DNA from: Pseudomonas baltica
GTDB lineage: Bacteria > Pseudomonadota > Gammaproteobacteria > Pseudomonadales > Pseudomonadaceae
Reading direction: 5' to 3'
Length of the DNA: 64,000 bases
NCBI RefSeq assembly: GCF_014235765.1
Contig: NZ_JACMYH010000003.1
Location: 1-64,000, forward strand
Of the stretch, positions 1-8,966 are shown piece after piece. How positions within the stretch are numbered: the stretch's first letter is position 1; every line of letters begins with the position of its first letter. The notes below the pieces were generated by a model, which was not told the origin of the DNA, did not search any database, and was given only the letters and a program-made list of their open reading frames with translations. A program made the position numbers and the translations under genes.

Positions 1-129
1 GAACGGCCAACTCATTGATTAACAAGGAGTTTATCGTTTCGGCAGCGCCGGAAGTGGGGCGAATTATAGACACTACAGAGCTGCCGTCAACCCCCAATTC
101 GAAAAACCGTCATAACCCTGCTTTCAAGC

Positions 130-150
130 GTTCTTCTCTATAGGAAGAAC
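130..150. terminator. Small hairpin after the CoA-transferase gene
   Basis: A perfect 7-bp inverted repeat (GTTCTTC / GAAGAAC) with a 7-nt loop ends three bases beyond the stop codon of the minus-strand CoA-transferase gene. No T-run follows it, so it may be a weak terminator or an RNA-stabilising hairpin. Positions 1-129 hold no gene I can support. Confidence 0.35.
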
Positions 151-152
151 GA

Positions 153-1373
153 CTACACCACACCTGCAGCGTGAAGCTGGTCATAGGTAAGGGCGTCCAT
201 GTCCAGCAGCTGTTGCAGTACTTCCTTGGTGTGTTCGCCCAGCAGAGGCGGCGCATGTCGGTACTCTACAGGGCTGGCACTGAGCCGCAGGGGACTGGCA
301 ACCGTAGGCACGGTGCCAGCCAGCGGATGCTGCATATGGATCGCAAGCTCCCTGGCCACTACCTGAGGGTCGGCGAATACCTGGGACAGGTCGTTTATAG
401 GCCCACAGGGCACACCGGCCACTTCGAGCTCGGCCACCCACTGCTCGGTGGTCTTGAACACCGTTGCCTGCCGGATGAGGGGGATCAGCTGCTTGCGGTT
501 GGCAACTCTCTGCTGATTGGACGCGAATCGGGGATCGCTTGCCCATTCCGGATGACCCGCCACCCCCGCGAACTTGGCGAATTGGCTATCGTTGCCTACG
601 GTCAGGATGAAGTCGCCATCGGCCGTGGGGAAATCCTGGTAAGGCACGATGTTCGGATGGGCATTGCCCAGACGCTCAGGCGCCACGCCTGTCGTAAGGT
701 AGTTCATGGCCTGGTTGGCCAGGCAGGCCACCTGCACATCCAGCAGCGCCATGTCGATCTGTTGTCCACCGCCGCCCTTGTCGCGATGCGCCAGCGCGGC
801 CAGCATGGCAACAGTTGAGTACAGGCCGGTAAGAATATCGGTCAGGGCCACGCCCACCTTGGCGGGCCCGGCCCCAGGTTCACCGTCCGCCTTGCCGGTG
901 AGGCTCATCAAGCCACCCATGCCTTGAACCATGAAGTCATAACCGGGGCGCGCGGCATAGGGGCCGGTCTGGCCAAAACCGGTGATGGAGCAGTAGATCA
1001 GTTGCGGGTTCACAGCGCTGAGTGATGCGTAGTCCAGGCCGTAGGCGGCGAGTCCGCCTACTTTGAAGTTTTCGATCAGAATGTCGGAACCTGCAGCAAG
1101 GTCACGTACCAATTTCTGACCTTCGGGTCGGGTGAAGTCGATGGTGACCGAGCGCTTGTTGCGGTTGGCCGCCAGGTAATAGGCGGCTTCACCCGTGCTG
1201 TTGCCAGCGTGGTCAGCGAGGAACGGTGGCCCCCAGGCTCGGGTGTCATCACCCCGGCCTGGGCGCTCGACCTTGATGACCTCGGCGCCGAGGTCGGCCA
1301 GGATTTGCCCGGCCCATGGCCCGGCGAGTACCCGCGACAGGTCGAGCACACGAAGATGCGAAAGGGCGCCCAT
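153..1373 (-). CDS. gcdG: CaiB/BaiF family CoA-transferase, probable glutarate CoA-transferase
   Basis: A 406-residue class III CoA-transferase. It has the family N-terminus (LSRVLAGPWAGQILADLGAEVIKVE) and, near residue 185, the GVALTDILTGLYS segment whose Asp is the expected acyl-anhydride catalytic residue. The start has a clear GGAGG site 5 bases upstream. It lies 12 bases downstream of gcdH on the same strand, so the two form an operon. The neighbouring GcdH and LysR regulator suggest that it activates glutarate with CoA in lysine/5-aminovalerate degradation. The substrate is inferred from context; the family call is firm. Confidence 0.88.
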   Translation of the reverse strand: MGALSHLRVLDLSRVLAGPWAGQILADLGAEVIKVERPGRGDDTRAWGPPFLADHAGNSTGEAAYYLAANRNKRSVTIDFTRPEGQKLVRDLAAGSDILIENFKVGGLAAYGLDYASLSAVNPQLIYCSITGFGQTGPYAARPGYDFMVQGMGGLMSLTGKADGEPGAGPAKVGVALTDILTGLYSTVAMLAALAHRDKGGGGQQIDMALLDVQVACLANQAMNYLTTGVAPERLGNAHPNIVPYQDFPTADGDFILTVGNDSQFAKFAGVAGHPEWASDPRFASNQQRVANRKQLIPLIRQATVFKTTEQWVAELEVAGVPCGPINDLSQVFADPQVVARELAIHMQHPLAGTVPTVASPLRLSASPVEYRHAPPLLGEHTKEVLQQLLDMDALTYDQLHAAGVV

Positions 1374-1385
1374 GACGACCTCCTA

Positions 1386-2558
1386 TCAATAGAAGGCTTG
1401 CAGGCCGGTTTGCGCCCGCCCCAGGATCAGGGCATGTACGTCGTGAGTACCCTCGTAGGTATTGACCACTTCCAGATTGACCAGATGACGGGCGACGCCG
1501 AATTCATCGGATATACCGTTGCCGCCCAGCATATCCCTGGCCATGCGCGCGATATCCAGGGATTTGCCACAGGAGTTGCGCTTCATGATCGAGGTGATCT
1601 CCACCGCCGCCGTGCCTTCGTCCTTCATGCGGCCCAAACGCAGGCAGCCTTGCAGGGCCAGAGTGATTTCGGTCTGCATGTCAGCCAGCTTTTTCTGGAT
1701 GAGTTGGTTGGCTGCCAGTGGCCGACCGAATTGCTGGCGATCCAGGGTGTACTGCCTGGCGGTGTGCCAGCAGAACTCTGCAGCACCGAGCGCCCCCCAC
1801 GAGATGCCATAGCGTGCCGAATTGAGGCACGTGAAGGGCCCCTTGAGACCACGTACATCGGGAAACATGTTTTCTTCCGGCACGAATACGTTGTCCATGA
1901 CGATCTCGCCGGTGATGGACGCGCGCAGGCCGACCTTGCCGTGGATCGCAGGTGCACTGAGCCCGGCCCAGGCTTTTTCCAGAATGAAGCCGCGGATGTC
2001 TCCCGCATCGTCCTTGGCCCACACCACGAATACGTCGGCAATCGGACTGTTGGTGATCCACATCTTGCTACCGCTCATGCGGTAGCCGCCTTCGACCTTG
2101 CGCGCTCGCGTGACCATCGCCCCTGGATCCGAGCCATGGTCGGGCTCGGTCAGGCCGAAGCAGCCGATCCACTCACCGCTGGCCAATTTGGGAAGGTATT
2201 TCTGCTTTTGCGCCTGGGTACCGAATTCATTGATCGGCACCATGACCAACGACGACTGCACGCTCATCATCGAGCGATAGCCAGAGTCCACCCGCTCGAC
2301 CTCACGGGCAATAAGGCCGTAGCACACATAGTTCAGGCCACTGCCGCCGAACTCTTCGGGGATGGTCGCACCGAGCAGACCCATCTCGCCCATCTCGCGA
2401 AAGATGGCAGGGTCGGTGGTTTCGTGGCGAAAGGCCTCCAGCACTCGCGGCATCAGCTTGCCTTGAGCGTATTGCTCGGCAGAGTCGCGCACCATGCGCT
2501 CTTCCTGCGTGAGTTGTTGGTCCAGCAGCAGTGGGTCGATCCAGTTGAAGCTTGCCAT
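1386..2558 (-). CDS. gcdH: Glutaryl-CoA dehydrogenase
   Basis: Acyl-CoA dehydrogenase of 390 residues that oxidises and decarboxylates glutaryl-CoA to crotonyl-CoA, passing electrons to ETF. The family signatures [15 protein letters not shown], the flavin-binding KMWITNSP stretch, and the C-terminal [16 protein letters not shown] and [17 protein letters not shown] are all visible; the Glu of YEGT is the expected catalytic base. I chose the start at 2558 ([11 protein letters not shown]) because it has a GAGGA site 7-8 bases upstream. The longer open frame to 2762 would run through the divergent promoter region. Confidence 0.95.
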   Translation of the reverse strand: MASFNWIDPLLLDQQLTQEERMVRDSAEQYAQGKLMPRVLEAFRHETTDPAIFREMGEMGLLGATIPEEFGGSGLNYVCYGLIAREVERVDSGYRSMMSVQSSLVMVPINEFGTQAQKQKYLPKLASGEWIGCFGLTEPDHGSDPGAMVTRARKVEGGYRMSGSKMWITNSPIADVFVVWAKDDAGDIRGFILEKAWAGLSAPAIHGKVGLRASITGEIVMDNVFVPEENMFPDVRGLKGPFTCLNSARYGISWGALGAAEFCWHTARQYTLDRQQFGRPLAANQLIQKKLADMQTEITLALQGCLRLGRMKDEGTAAVEITSIMKRNSCGKSLDIARMARDMLGGNGISDEFGVARHLVNLEVVNTYEGTHDVHALILGRAQTGLQAFY

Positions 2559-2707
2559 GTGCGCGTCCTCGGAAAAGCTGTATAGCCCGAGGGTAGGTGC
2601 TGATGCGTTGGTGAGCAAAGGAGGATTACGCATGAGCTTGTGATAATTTCTCACTTCAGGAACCTGCGACAGGCAACATGGCCGGCAGTGATGTGAGGAA
2701 CAGTTAC
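2559..2707. promoter_or_regulatory. Divergent gcdH / LysR regulator promoter region
   Basis: A 149-bp AT-richer spacer between the divergent gcdH and LysR-type genes. This is the usual place for LysR-type control of the target operon and autorepression. I did not pin down a single T-N11-A site with confidence. Confidence 0.55.
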
Positions 2708-3640
2708 ATGCGTAGACGAATTCCCAGTACGGCGGCTCTGATCTGTTTCGAAGCGGCGGCACGCCATGAGAGCTTTACCAAGGCGTCCCTGGAACTGTTC
2801 CTGACTCAGGGCGCGGTGTGTCGACAGATTGCCAACCTCGAGGAATTTCTCGACGTGCGCCTGTTCCGGCGTTCGAAGCGTGGCGTGAAGCTAACCGAGG
2901 CTGGGCTGTCCTACAGCCGCCGGGTGGCCGCGCAGCTCGATGCTGTCGAGCGCGAGACACTGGCGGTGATGGGGCAGCAAGGTGCCAGCACCTTGGAGTT
3001 GGCGGTGGTGCCGACCTTCGGTACGCAGTGGCTGTTGCCACGACTGAAGGACTTCCAGCGGCATCATCCGCAGATCACGGTCAACCTGACCAACCGAACT
3101 CGACCCTTTCTGTTCGCCGATACCGACTTCGATGCGGCGATCTACTTCGGTGATGGTGATTGGTCGGGGACGCAGACCAGCAGGCTGATGGAAGAGCATC
3201 CTGTCCCGGTATGCGGCCCGGCGCTGCTGCAGGGGCAACCAGCGCTGGCGCCAACACGCATTGCCGAGCTTGCGCTGTTGCAGCAAAGCACACGCCCCTA
3301 TGCATGGCGGCAATGGTTTGCCAGCCTTGAGCTGAACGTGTCCCGCGACCTCAGTGGGCCGCGCTATGAACTATTCTCCATGCTGGCCCAGGCGGCGGTA
3401 CATGAGATGGGGCTGGCGCTCATTCCTCCGTTCCTGATCCAGCGCGAGTTGCGCGAGGGCAGCCTGGTCATTGCCAACGCCTACGAATTGCGCAGTAGCA
3501 AGGCCTACTACCTTGCCGTGCCAGAAAGGCATCGCGAGCTGGCGGCGCTGCGGACCTTTCGCGACTGGTTGATGCAGCAGGCAGAGGATTATCGCCAACC
3601 CCTGCCACATGGACTGGAAATCGGTAGTGGCAAACGGTAG
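2708..3640 (+). CDS. gcdR: LysR-family regulator of the glutarate operon
   Basis: A 310-residue LysR-type regulator. The N-terminal winged helix-turn-helix is at about residues 4-62 ([23 protein letters not shown]), followed by the periplasmic-binding-like effector domain ([11 protein letters not shown] onward). The start at 2708 has GAGGAA 6-9 bases upstream; an in-frame ATG at 2678 lacks a good site. It is divergent from gcdH-gcdG, the classical arrangement for a local activator sensing glutarate or glutaryl-CoA. The GcdH link rests on position, but matches the known Pseudomonas layout. Confidence 0.88.
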   Translation: MRRRIPSTAALICFEAAARHESFTKASLELFLTQGAVCRQIANLEEFLDVRLFRRSKRGVKLTEAGLSYSRRVAAQLDAVERETLAVMGQQGASTLELAVVPTFGTQWLLPRLKDFQRHHPQITVNLTNRTRPFLFADTDFDAAIYFGDGDWSGTQTSRLMEEHPVPVCGPALLQGQPALAPTRIAELALLQQSTRPYAWRQWFASLELNVSRDLSGPRYELFSMLAQAAVHEMGLALIPPFLIQRELREGSLVIANAYELRSSKAYYLAVPERHRELAALRTFRDWLMQQAEDYRQPLPHGLEIGSGKR

Positions 3641-3716
3641 CAACCTACAGATGTACGTTTCTGGCGCGTTATTGAAAGCTTTGATAAACCGCCGTATTTC
3701 CGCTACAGCCGTTGAA

Positions 3717-3739
3717 CTGCCTGCATATGGCAGGTTTTT
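3717..3739 (+). terminator. Possible weak terminator after gcdR
   Basis: CTGCC and GGCAG form a 5-bp stem around a 7-nt loop, followed closely by TTTTT. It sits about 75 bases after the gcdR stop. The stem is short, so confidence is low. Confidence 0.35.
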
Positions 3740-3839
3740 GACACGCTATCGCCTGCAATCGATAAATATTTCGCAAAATATTTCGAGAAGCCCAGCCTCG
3801 CCTGCAACGCCCGTACTAGAAGGGCGGAAGCAGGAATGC

Positions 3840-3856
3840 TGTGACATTCGGTCACA
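3840..3856. promoter_or_regulatory. 17-bp dyad TGTGAC-N5-GTCACA upstream of pntAA
   Basis: A perfect 6-bp inverted repeat with a 5-nt centre, 180 bases upstream of the pntAA start. It resembles a CRP/Vfr site, but the TGTGA/TCACA halves are 7 rather than 6 bases apart. It may be an operator for another dimeric regulator. Confidence 0.35.
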
Positions 3857-4034
3857 GCGTGACTTGTAGTGCCCAGAGTGTATCGCTCCATAACCTGTTG
3901 AAGCCGCTCGTCGGGGCCTGCAAAATGCCGCGGCCCGCCGCTCTCAGGCGGTATCGCGCTGATGGCGCTCTGGCACGATGACCATGGCCAGGGCTTGGGT
4001 ACGACCAGGAAAAAGATCCAGCAGGAGATATAAC

Positions 4035-5156
<1,122 letters not shown>

Positions 5157-5160
5157 GGAC

Positions 5161-5168
5161 AATAACAA
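5161..5168 (+). promoter_or_regulatory. Possible Hfq/Crc catabolite motif at pntAB start
   Basis: The sequence AATAACAA directly abuts the pntAB ATG, between its GAGGA site and the start codon. It fits the AANAANAA motif bound by Hfq/Crc in Pseudomonas catabolite repression. The motif match is direct; function is inference. Confidence 0.35.
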
Positions 5169-5494
5169 TGGAAGACATGCTGATTTCCCACGGTATCTAC
5201 AACCTGATCATTTTCGTGCTGGCCATCTATGTTGGCTACCACGTGGTCTGGAACGTGACACCCGCGCTGCATACTCCGCTGATGGCCGTGACCAATGCCA
5301 TTTCGGCCATCGTCATCGTCGGCGCCATGCTCGCCGCAGCGCTCACCGTGACGCCACTGGGCAAGACCATGGGTACGCTGGCCGTTGCGCTGGCCGCGGT
5401 GAACGTATTCGGGGGGTTCCTGGTAACCCGGCGGATGCTGGAGATGTTCAAGAAGAAAGCACCGAAAGTGAAGGATGAGGCATCCAAACAATGA
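5168..5494 (+). CDS. pntAB: NAD(P) transhydrogenase subunit alpha part 2 (membrane)
   Basis: A 108-residue membrane protein with about three hydrophobic helices ([53 protein letters not shown]) and a basic C-terminal tail. It is the membrane part of the alpha subunit that helps form the proton channel with PntB. The ATG at 5168 follows GAGGA 9 bases upstream and lies 11 bases after the pntAA stop. Its stop overlaps the pntB start as ATGA, so the two are translationally coupled. Confidence 0.93.
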   Translation: MEDMLISHGIYNLIIFVLAIYVGYHVVWNVTPALHTPLMAVTNAISAIVIVGAMLAAALTVTPLGKTMGTLAVALAAVNVFGGFLVTRRMLEMFKKKAPKVKDEASKQ

Positions 5495-6924
5495 GCATGA
5501 ACCTGGTTACGCTTCTTTATCTGGTGGCATCGGTCTGCTTCATCCAGGCGCTCAAAGGCTTGTCCCATCCGACCACATCTCGGCGCGGCAATCTGTTCGG
5601 CATGCTCGGCATGACACTGGCGGTGCTCACCACCGTTGGCCTGATCTACAAGCTGGGCGCAGAACTGGCCACCGCCGGGATCGGCTACGTGCTGGTCGGC
5701 CTGCTGGTTGGCGGTACTGCCGGGTCGATCATGGCCAAGCGCGTGGAAATGACCAAGATGCCGGAACTGGTGGCGTTCATGCACAGCATGATCGGGCTGG
5801 CAGCGGTGTTCATTGCCATTGCCGCCGTGGTCGAGCCGCAATCCCTGGGCATCGTCGCGCAGCTGGGCGATCCGATCCCGACCGGCAATCGCCTGGAGCT
5901 GTTCCTCGGCGCGGCAATCGGCGCCATCACTTTTTCCGGTTCGGTGATCGCCTTCGGCAAGCTGTCCGGAAAATACAAGTTCCGCCTGTTCCAGGGTGCA
6001 CCCGTGCAGTTCTCCGGGCAGCACAAGCTGAACCTGCTGATGGGTCTGGGCACCTTGCTGTGTGGCTTGATCTTCATGTTCACAGGCAGCTATGCCGCTT
6101 TCGGCCTGATGCTGGCACTGGCGTTCGTGCTGGGCGTGCTGTTGATCATCCCGATCGGCGGCGCGGACATGCCGGTGGTGGTGTCGATGCTCAACAGCTA
6201 TTCGGGCTGGGCGGCAGCCGGCATCGGCTTTTCGCTGAACAACTCGATGCTGATCATCGCCGGCTCGCTGGTGGGCTCCAGCGGCGCAATTCTCTCCTAC
6301 ATCATGTGCAAGGCCATGAACCGTTCGTTCTTCAATGTCATCGGCGGAGGCTTCGGTGCCGTTGCAGACGCAGGCCCGGCTGGCGCCAAGGAAGCGCGGC
6401 CGGTGAGATCGGGCTCGGCGGATGACGCCACGTTCCTGCTGACCAACGCCGACACCGTGATCATCGTGCCGGGTTACGGCCTGGCAGTGGCCCGCGCGCA
6501 ACATGCGCTGAAAGAGCTGACGGAAAAACTGACCCACGCGGGAGTGACCGTCAAATATGCGATCCACCCGGTGGCTGGGCGCATGCCGGGGCACATGAAC
6601 GTGCTGCTGGCCGAGGCCGAGGTGCCTTACGACCAGGTTTTCGAGATGGACGACATCAACTCCGAATTCGGTCAGGCCGACGTCGTACTGGTGCTGGGTG
6701 CCAATGACGTGGTCAATCCTGCCGCCAAGAACGATCCGAAGTCGCCCATCGCCGGCATGCCGATCCTGGAGGCGTTCAAGGCCAAGACCATCATCGTCAA
6801 CAAGCGCTCGATGGCCAGTGGCTACGCGGGACTGGACAATGAGTTGTTCTACCTGGACAAGACCATGATGGTGTTCGGTGATGCGAAGAAGGTCATCGAA
6901 GACATGGTAAAGGCCGTGGAATAG
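5491..6924 (+). CDS. pntB: NAD(P) transhydrogenase subunit beta
   Basis: A 477-residue beta subunit. The N-terminal half is a multi-helix membrane domain (roughly residues 1-270). The C-terminal half is the NADP-binding domain III, recognisable by [20 protein letters not shown], by [23 protein letters not shown], and by [14 protein letters not shown]. Length and order match full-size PntB. It overlaps pntAB by 4 bases and is followed by a strong terminator, which closes the operon. Role: NADPH supply in the cytoplasm, coupled to proton entry. Confidence 0.96.
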   Translation: MSMNLVTLLYLVASVCFIQALKGLSHPTTSRRGNLFGMLGMTLAVLTTVGLIYKLGAELATAGIGYVLVGLLVGGTAGSIMAKRVEMTKMPELVAFMHSMIGLAAVFIAIAAVVEPQSLGIVAQLGDPIPTGNRLELFLGAAIGAITFSGSVIAFGKLSGKYKFRLFQGAPVQFSGQHKLNLLMGLGTLLCGLIFMFTGSYAAFGLMLALAFVLGVLLIIPIGGADMPVVVSMLNSYSGWAAAGIGFSLNNSMLIIAGSLVGSSGAILSYIMCKAMNRSFFNVIGGGFGAVADAGPAGAKEARPVRSGSADDATFLLTNADTVIIVPGYGLAVARAQHALKELTEKLTHAGVTVKYAIHPVAGRMPGHMNVLLAEAEVPYDQVFEMDDINSEFGQADVVLVLGANDVVNPAAKNDPKSPIAGMPILEAFKAKTIIVNKRSMASGYAGLDNELFYLDKTMMVFGDAKKVIEDMVKAVE

Positions 6925-6961
6925 CATTCCGAGCCCACGCACCTGATGGGCTGCCGTACTG

Positions 6962-6990
6962 AAAAACCCCGCCCCATGGCGGGGTTTTTC
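6962..6990 (+). terminator. Rho-independent terminator of the pnt operon
   Basis: AAAACCCCGCC and GGCGGGGTTTTT form a GC-rich stem around a CCAT loop, followed by a T-run. It sits about 40 bases after the pntB stop. The A-run on the other side means it could work in both directions. Confidence 0.9.
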
Positions 6991-7421
6991 ATTAGGGAGG
7001 GAGAACAGCTGGCAGAGCTGAACGAGCGCTGCGGACCCGTAGGCGCTCGGCACTGCAATGGCGCACCGATCTAGGTTAAATCAGCACCGGGTTGCACACC
7101 CACGCATACAGTTGCAGGCTGCAGCGACTGAGCTTTTGTGCAACGTGATCAGAGATCGCAGCGAATAAATTTAACTGTACTACTGTACTGGTAAAGAAGT
7201 GAGAATCGAGGTACCCCAGAGCACTGGATTGGCGATAAATGCATTAAATTGGTGCAGACCCATACAGTTGCCTCATTCGAGAGCGAGACAGTTGGGTTTC
7301 ACAGCTAACTGACTGCACACAATACAGGTGAACTGTGCCTACTGTAATGGACGGCGAGCGTGGAAAATGGGTACCAGATAAACCACTACTCAGCCCCGCC
7401 ACAAGCGGAAGGATGTACATC
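6991..7421. promoter_or_regulatory. Long leader of the DUF1127 gene with repeated CTGTAC/TACAGT motifs
   Basis: About 430 bp with no gene. Motifs recur here: TACAGT at 7107-7112, a tandem ACTGTAC-T-ACTGTAC at 7174-7188, TACAGT at 7263-7268, ACAGTT near 7289, TACAGG near 7323, AACTGTG near 7331 and ACTGTA at 7341-7346. Such repeated half-sites resemble operators of dimeric regulators, for example MocR/GntR types, but no such regulator gene lies beside it. Assignment to a family is inference. Confidence 0.5.
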
Positions 7422-7634
7422 ATGGAACGTACCCTCAGTTCCGACCTGTTCCAGGCCAACACCCAAACTGCGCAAACTTCGGCTCCTCTGCGCTTCTTCG
7501 CCAACCTGATGCTCTGGCAGCGCCGTATCGCCAGCCGTCATCAACTGGCTCGTCTGGATGCTCGTCTGCTGGCCGATGCCGGTATCAGCGAAGCCCAGCG
7601 CTGCGAAGAGTTGAGCAAGCCGTTCTGGCGTTGA
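7422..7634 (+). CDS. DUF1127 (YjiS-like) small protein
   Basis: A 70-residue protein. The C-terminal half carries the DUF1127 pattern: an aromatic/basic helix (LMLWQRRIASRHQLARLDARLLADAGIS) ending in a conserved Asp-Ala-Gly-Ile. I chose the ATG at 7422 because AAGGA lies about 8 bases upstream; the ATG at 7413 is too close to that site. DUF1127 proteins are short, basic and often RNA- or stress-associated in other bacteria, but this one has no assigned function. It has its own long regulatory leader and its own terminator, so it is monocistronic. Confidence 0.85.
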   Translation: MERTLSSDLFQANTQTAQTSAPLRFFANLMLWQRRIASRHQLARLDARLLADAGISEAQRCEELSKPFWR

Positions 7635-7688
7635 TGCAACGCCCCGCTGGTAACAGAGCCTGAAGGCCGAACCAGCACCGAATTTAAG

Positions 7689-7723
7689 AAACCCGTCGCG
7701 GTCCACGCTGACGGGTTTTTTTT
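7689..7723 (+). terminator. Rho-independent terminator after the DUF1127 gene
   Basis: AAACCCGTC and GACGGGTTT form a 9-bp stem around a 12-nt loop and run into a stretch of eight or more T. Strong by inspection. Confidence 0.88.
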
Positions 7724-7754
7724 CGCCTGCGTGAAACAGGACAAGTACAGTTTT

Positions 7755-7774
7755 TGGTTATTAATTTATAACCA
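7755..7774. promoter_or_regulatory. AT-rich dyad upstream of the first DUF2388 gene
   Basis: TGGTTAT and ATAACCA form a perfect 7-bp inverted repeat with a 6-nt AT centre, about 115 bases upstream of the first DUF2388 start. A TACAGT motif like those in the DUF1127 leader lies just before it at 7746-7751. It is a candidate operator for the DUF2388/DUF4105 locus. Confidence 0.4.
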
Positions 7775-7887
7775 TAACAGTTGAGTCATTGCGCTGCCGG
7801 TGTGGTCGGAGTGCTGGCGCCCGAGGCTTCCAGGCGCTCTAATAAGCTTTATTGCGCTCAAACCTCGTTCAGACCTGGAGATTCATC

Positions 7888-8205
7888 ATGACCCGTAATT
7901 ATTTGCTCAGTGCCGCCGTACTGTTGGCTCTGGCCAGTGGCGCACAGGCTTCAAGCTTCGTTGTCACCACCGATGCGCTGGTGCGTGGGGTCAACGCGTC
8001 GACCAACGCCACGTCCGACCTGTCTTCCTCGCTGCGTGACGACAAGATCGTCCGTGAAGCGCGCGATGACGCTGCAAGCTTCGTGGCCAGCCAAGGCGAC
8101 ATCCGCGGCGTGAAGCTGGAAAGTGCCTTTGCCCATATCCGCAAGGTTGCACCTCAGATGCAAGCCAGCGACACCCAACTGGCCCAGGCAATCCTTGCCA
8201 TCTGA
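7888..8205 (+). CDS. DUF2388 secreted protein, paralog 1
   Basis: A 105-residue protein with a typical Sec signal peptide (LLSAAVLLALASGAQA, cleavage expected near residue 19) and a mature domain of about 85 residues. The mature part matches the DUF2388 pattern seen in all three neighbours: a Ser/Thr-rich N-terminal stretch, then AREARDDAASFVASQGDIRG-like core, a KLESAFAHIR helix and a final LAQAIL. ATG at 7888 follows GGAG by 8 bases. No Cys in the mature region. Function unknown; periplasmic location is inferred from the signal peptide. Confidence 0.87.
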   Translation: MTRNYLLSAAVLLALASGAQASSFVVTTDALVRGVNASTNATSDLSSSLRDDKIVREARDDAASFVASQGDIRGVKLESAFAHIRKVAPQMQASDTQLAQAILAI

Positions 8206-8332
8206 TACGTTGCAGCGCGTGCTGCTCTAGATGAAAGAACCGGCAGGCTACCGGCTGCCGGACATCGAAGGTGGCTCTCGCGCAGGCGTTGGGCTAGCCT
8301 TGCCGTCCCAATTGCTCGACACCTGAAGCCCG

Positions 8333-8620
8333 ATGCGTTATTTACCATTCTTGCTTGCCCTCTGGGCGTCGTCGGCTGCGGCCTTCGATGTGAGCCTGCA
8401 GTCATCGGTAATCACCTTGTATGTGACCAGCCAAGTCACCACGGCACCGTTCGATCGCAAGTTGATTCTGTCTGCCCGGGACGATGCCGCCTGCTTCGTC
8501 GCCAGCGGCGGCCAATGCCGCGGCGCACGGCTCGAAGCGGCCATGGCCGTCATTCGCCAGGCGCACCCTCGAATGGCTGCCGGCGACCTTGAACTGGCGC
8601 AGGCGATACTCGTCCAATAA
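8333..8620 (+). CDS. DUF2388 secreted protein, paralog 2 (two-cysteine form)
   Basis: A 95-residue protein with a signal peptide (PFLLALWASSAAA) and the same core as its neighbours (SARDDAACFVASGG, RGARLEAAMAVIR, LELAQAIL). It alone of the three carries two cysteines in the mature domain, replacing Ser/Tyr before FVAS and the residue before RG, close enough for a disulfide. The ribosome-binding site is poor (GAAG close to the ATG), so it may be translated weakly. It lies 127 bases after paralog 1 and 25 bases before paralog 3. Function unknown. Confidence 0.8.
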   Translation: MRYLPFLLALWASSAAAFDVSLQSSVITLYVTSQVTTAPFDRKLILSARDDAACFVASGGQCRGARLEAAMAVIRQAHPRMAAGDLELAQAILVQ

Positions 8621-8645
8621 ACACCTCGTATTACGGAGAAGCTCC

Positions 8646-8966
8646 ATGCGTACCCCGCTGATTGCCGCTACCCTCGGCCTGTTCCTGCTGGCCGATGTGG
8701 CCCAGGCCCAAACTGTCGTGGCCACCAGTAATATCATCGTCCGTGCATTTGGCCGGTCGATCGATTTCACTTCCGACACCACGACCTCGATCCGCGACGC
8801 CAAGGTGGTCCTGGAAGCGCGGGACGACGCGGCCAGCTATGTGGCCAGCCAGGGCAACATCCGTGGCGCGCAGCTGGAGGCCGCCTTCAATGCGCTGCGT
8901 GAGCGCGTTCCACAGGCGCGCACCGCCAGTGACCAGGACCTTGCCGAAGCCATTCTCGCACTGTGA
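8646..8966 (+). CDS. DUF2388 secreted protein, paralog 3
   Basis: A 106-residue protein with a signal peptide (IAATLGLFLLADVAQA) and a mature DUF2388 domain (EARDDAASYVASQGNIRGAQ, LEAAFNALRERVP, LAEAILAL). Closest to paralog 1. ATG at 8646 follows GGAG by 8 bases. Its stop codon overlaps the GTG start of the DUF4105 gene (GTGA), which indicates translational coupling, so its product probably works with or in the same compartment as that protein. Confidence 0.86.
   Translation: MRTPLIAATLGLFLLADVAQAQTVVATSNIIVRAFGRSIDFTSDTTTSIRDAKVVLEARDDAASYVASQGNIRGAQLEAAFNALRERVPQARTASDQDLAEAILAL

Larger units (their letters stand above)
3641..4034. other. Non-coding gap between gcdR and pntAA
   Basis: A 394-bp region with no gene I can support. 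It holds the weak hairpin at 3717-3739, a TGTGAC-N5-GTCACA dyad at 3840-3856, and presumably the promoter of the pnt operon. Small open frames here overlap randomly and have no ribosome-binding sites. Confidence 0.6.

Noticed and set aside
3840..3856. Vfr/CRP site upstream of pntAA
   Set aside because: The TGTGA and TCACA halves are separated by 7 bases, not 6, so I list it only as a generic dyad.
3609..3869. Small open frame after gcdR
   Set aside because: It overlaps the gcdR end, has no ribosome-binding site and no recognisable sequence.
5236..7053. A 605-residue minus-strand open frame opposite pntAB-pntB
   Set aside because: His/Gln/Asp-rich shadow of the transhydrogenase genes, running across the operon terminator.
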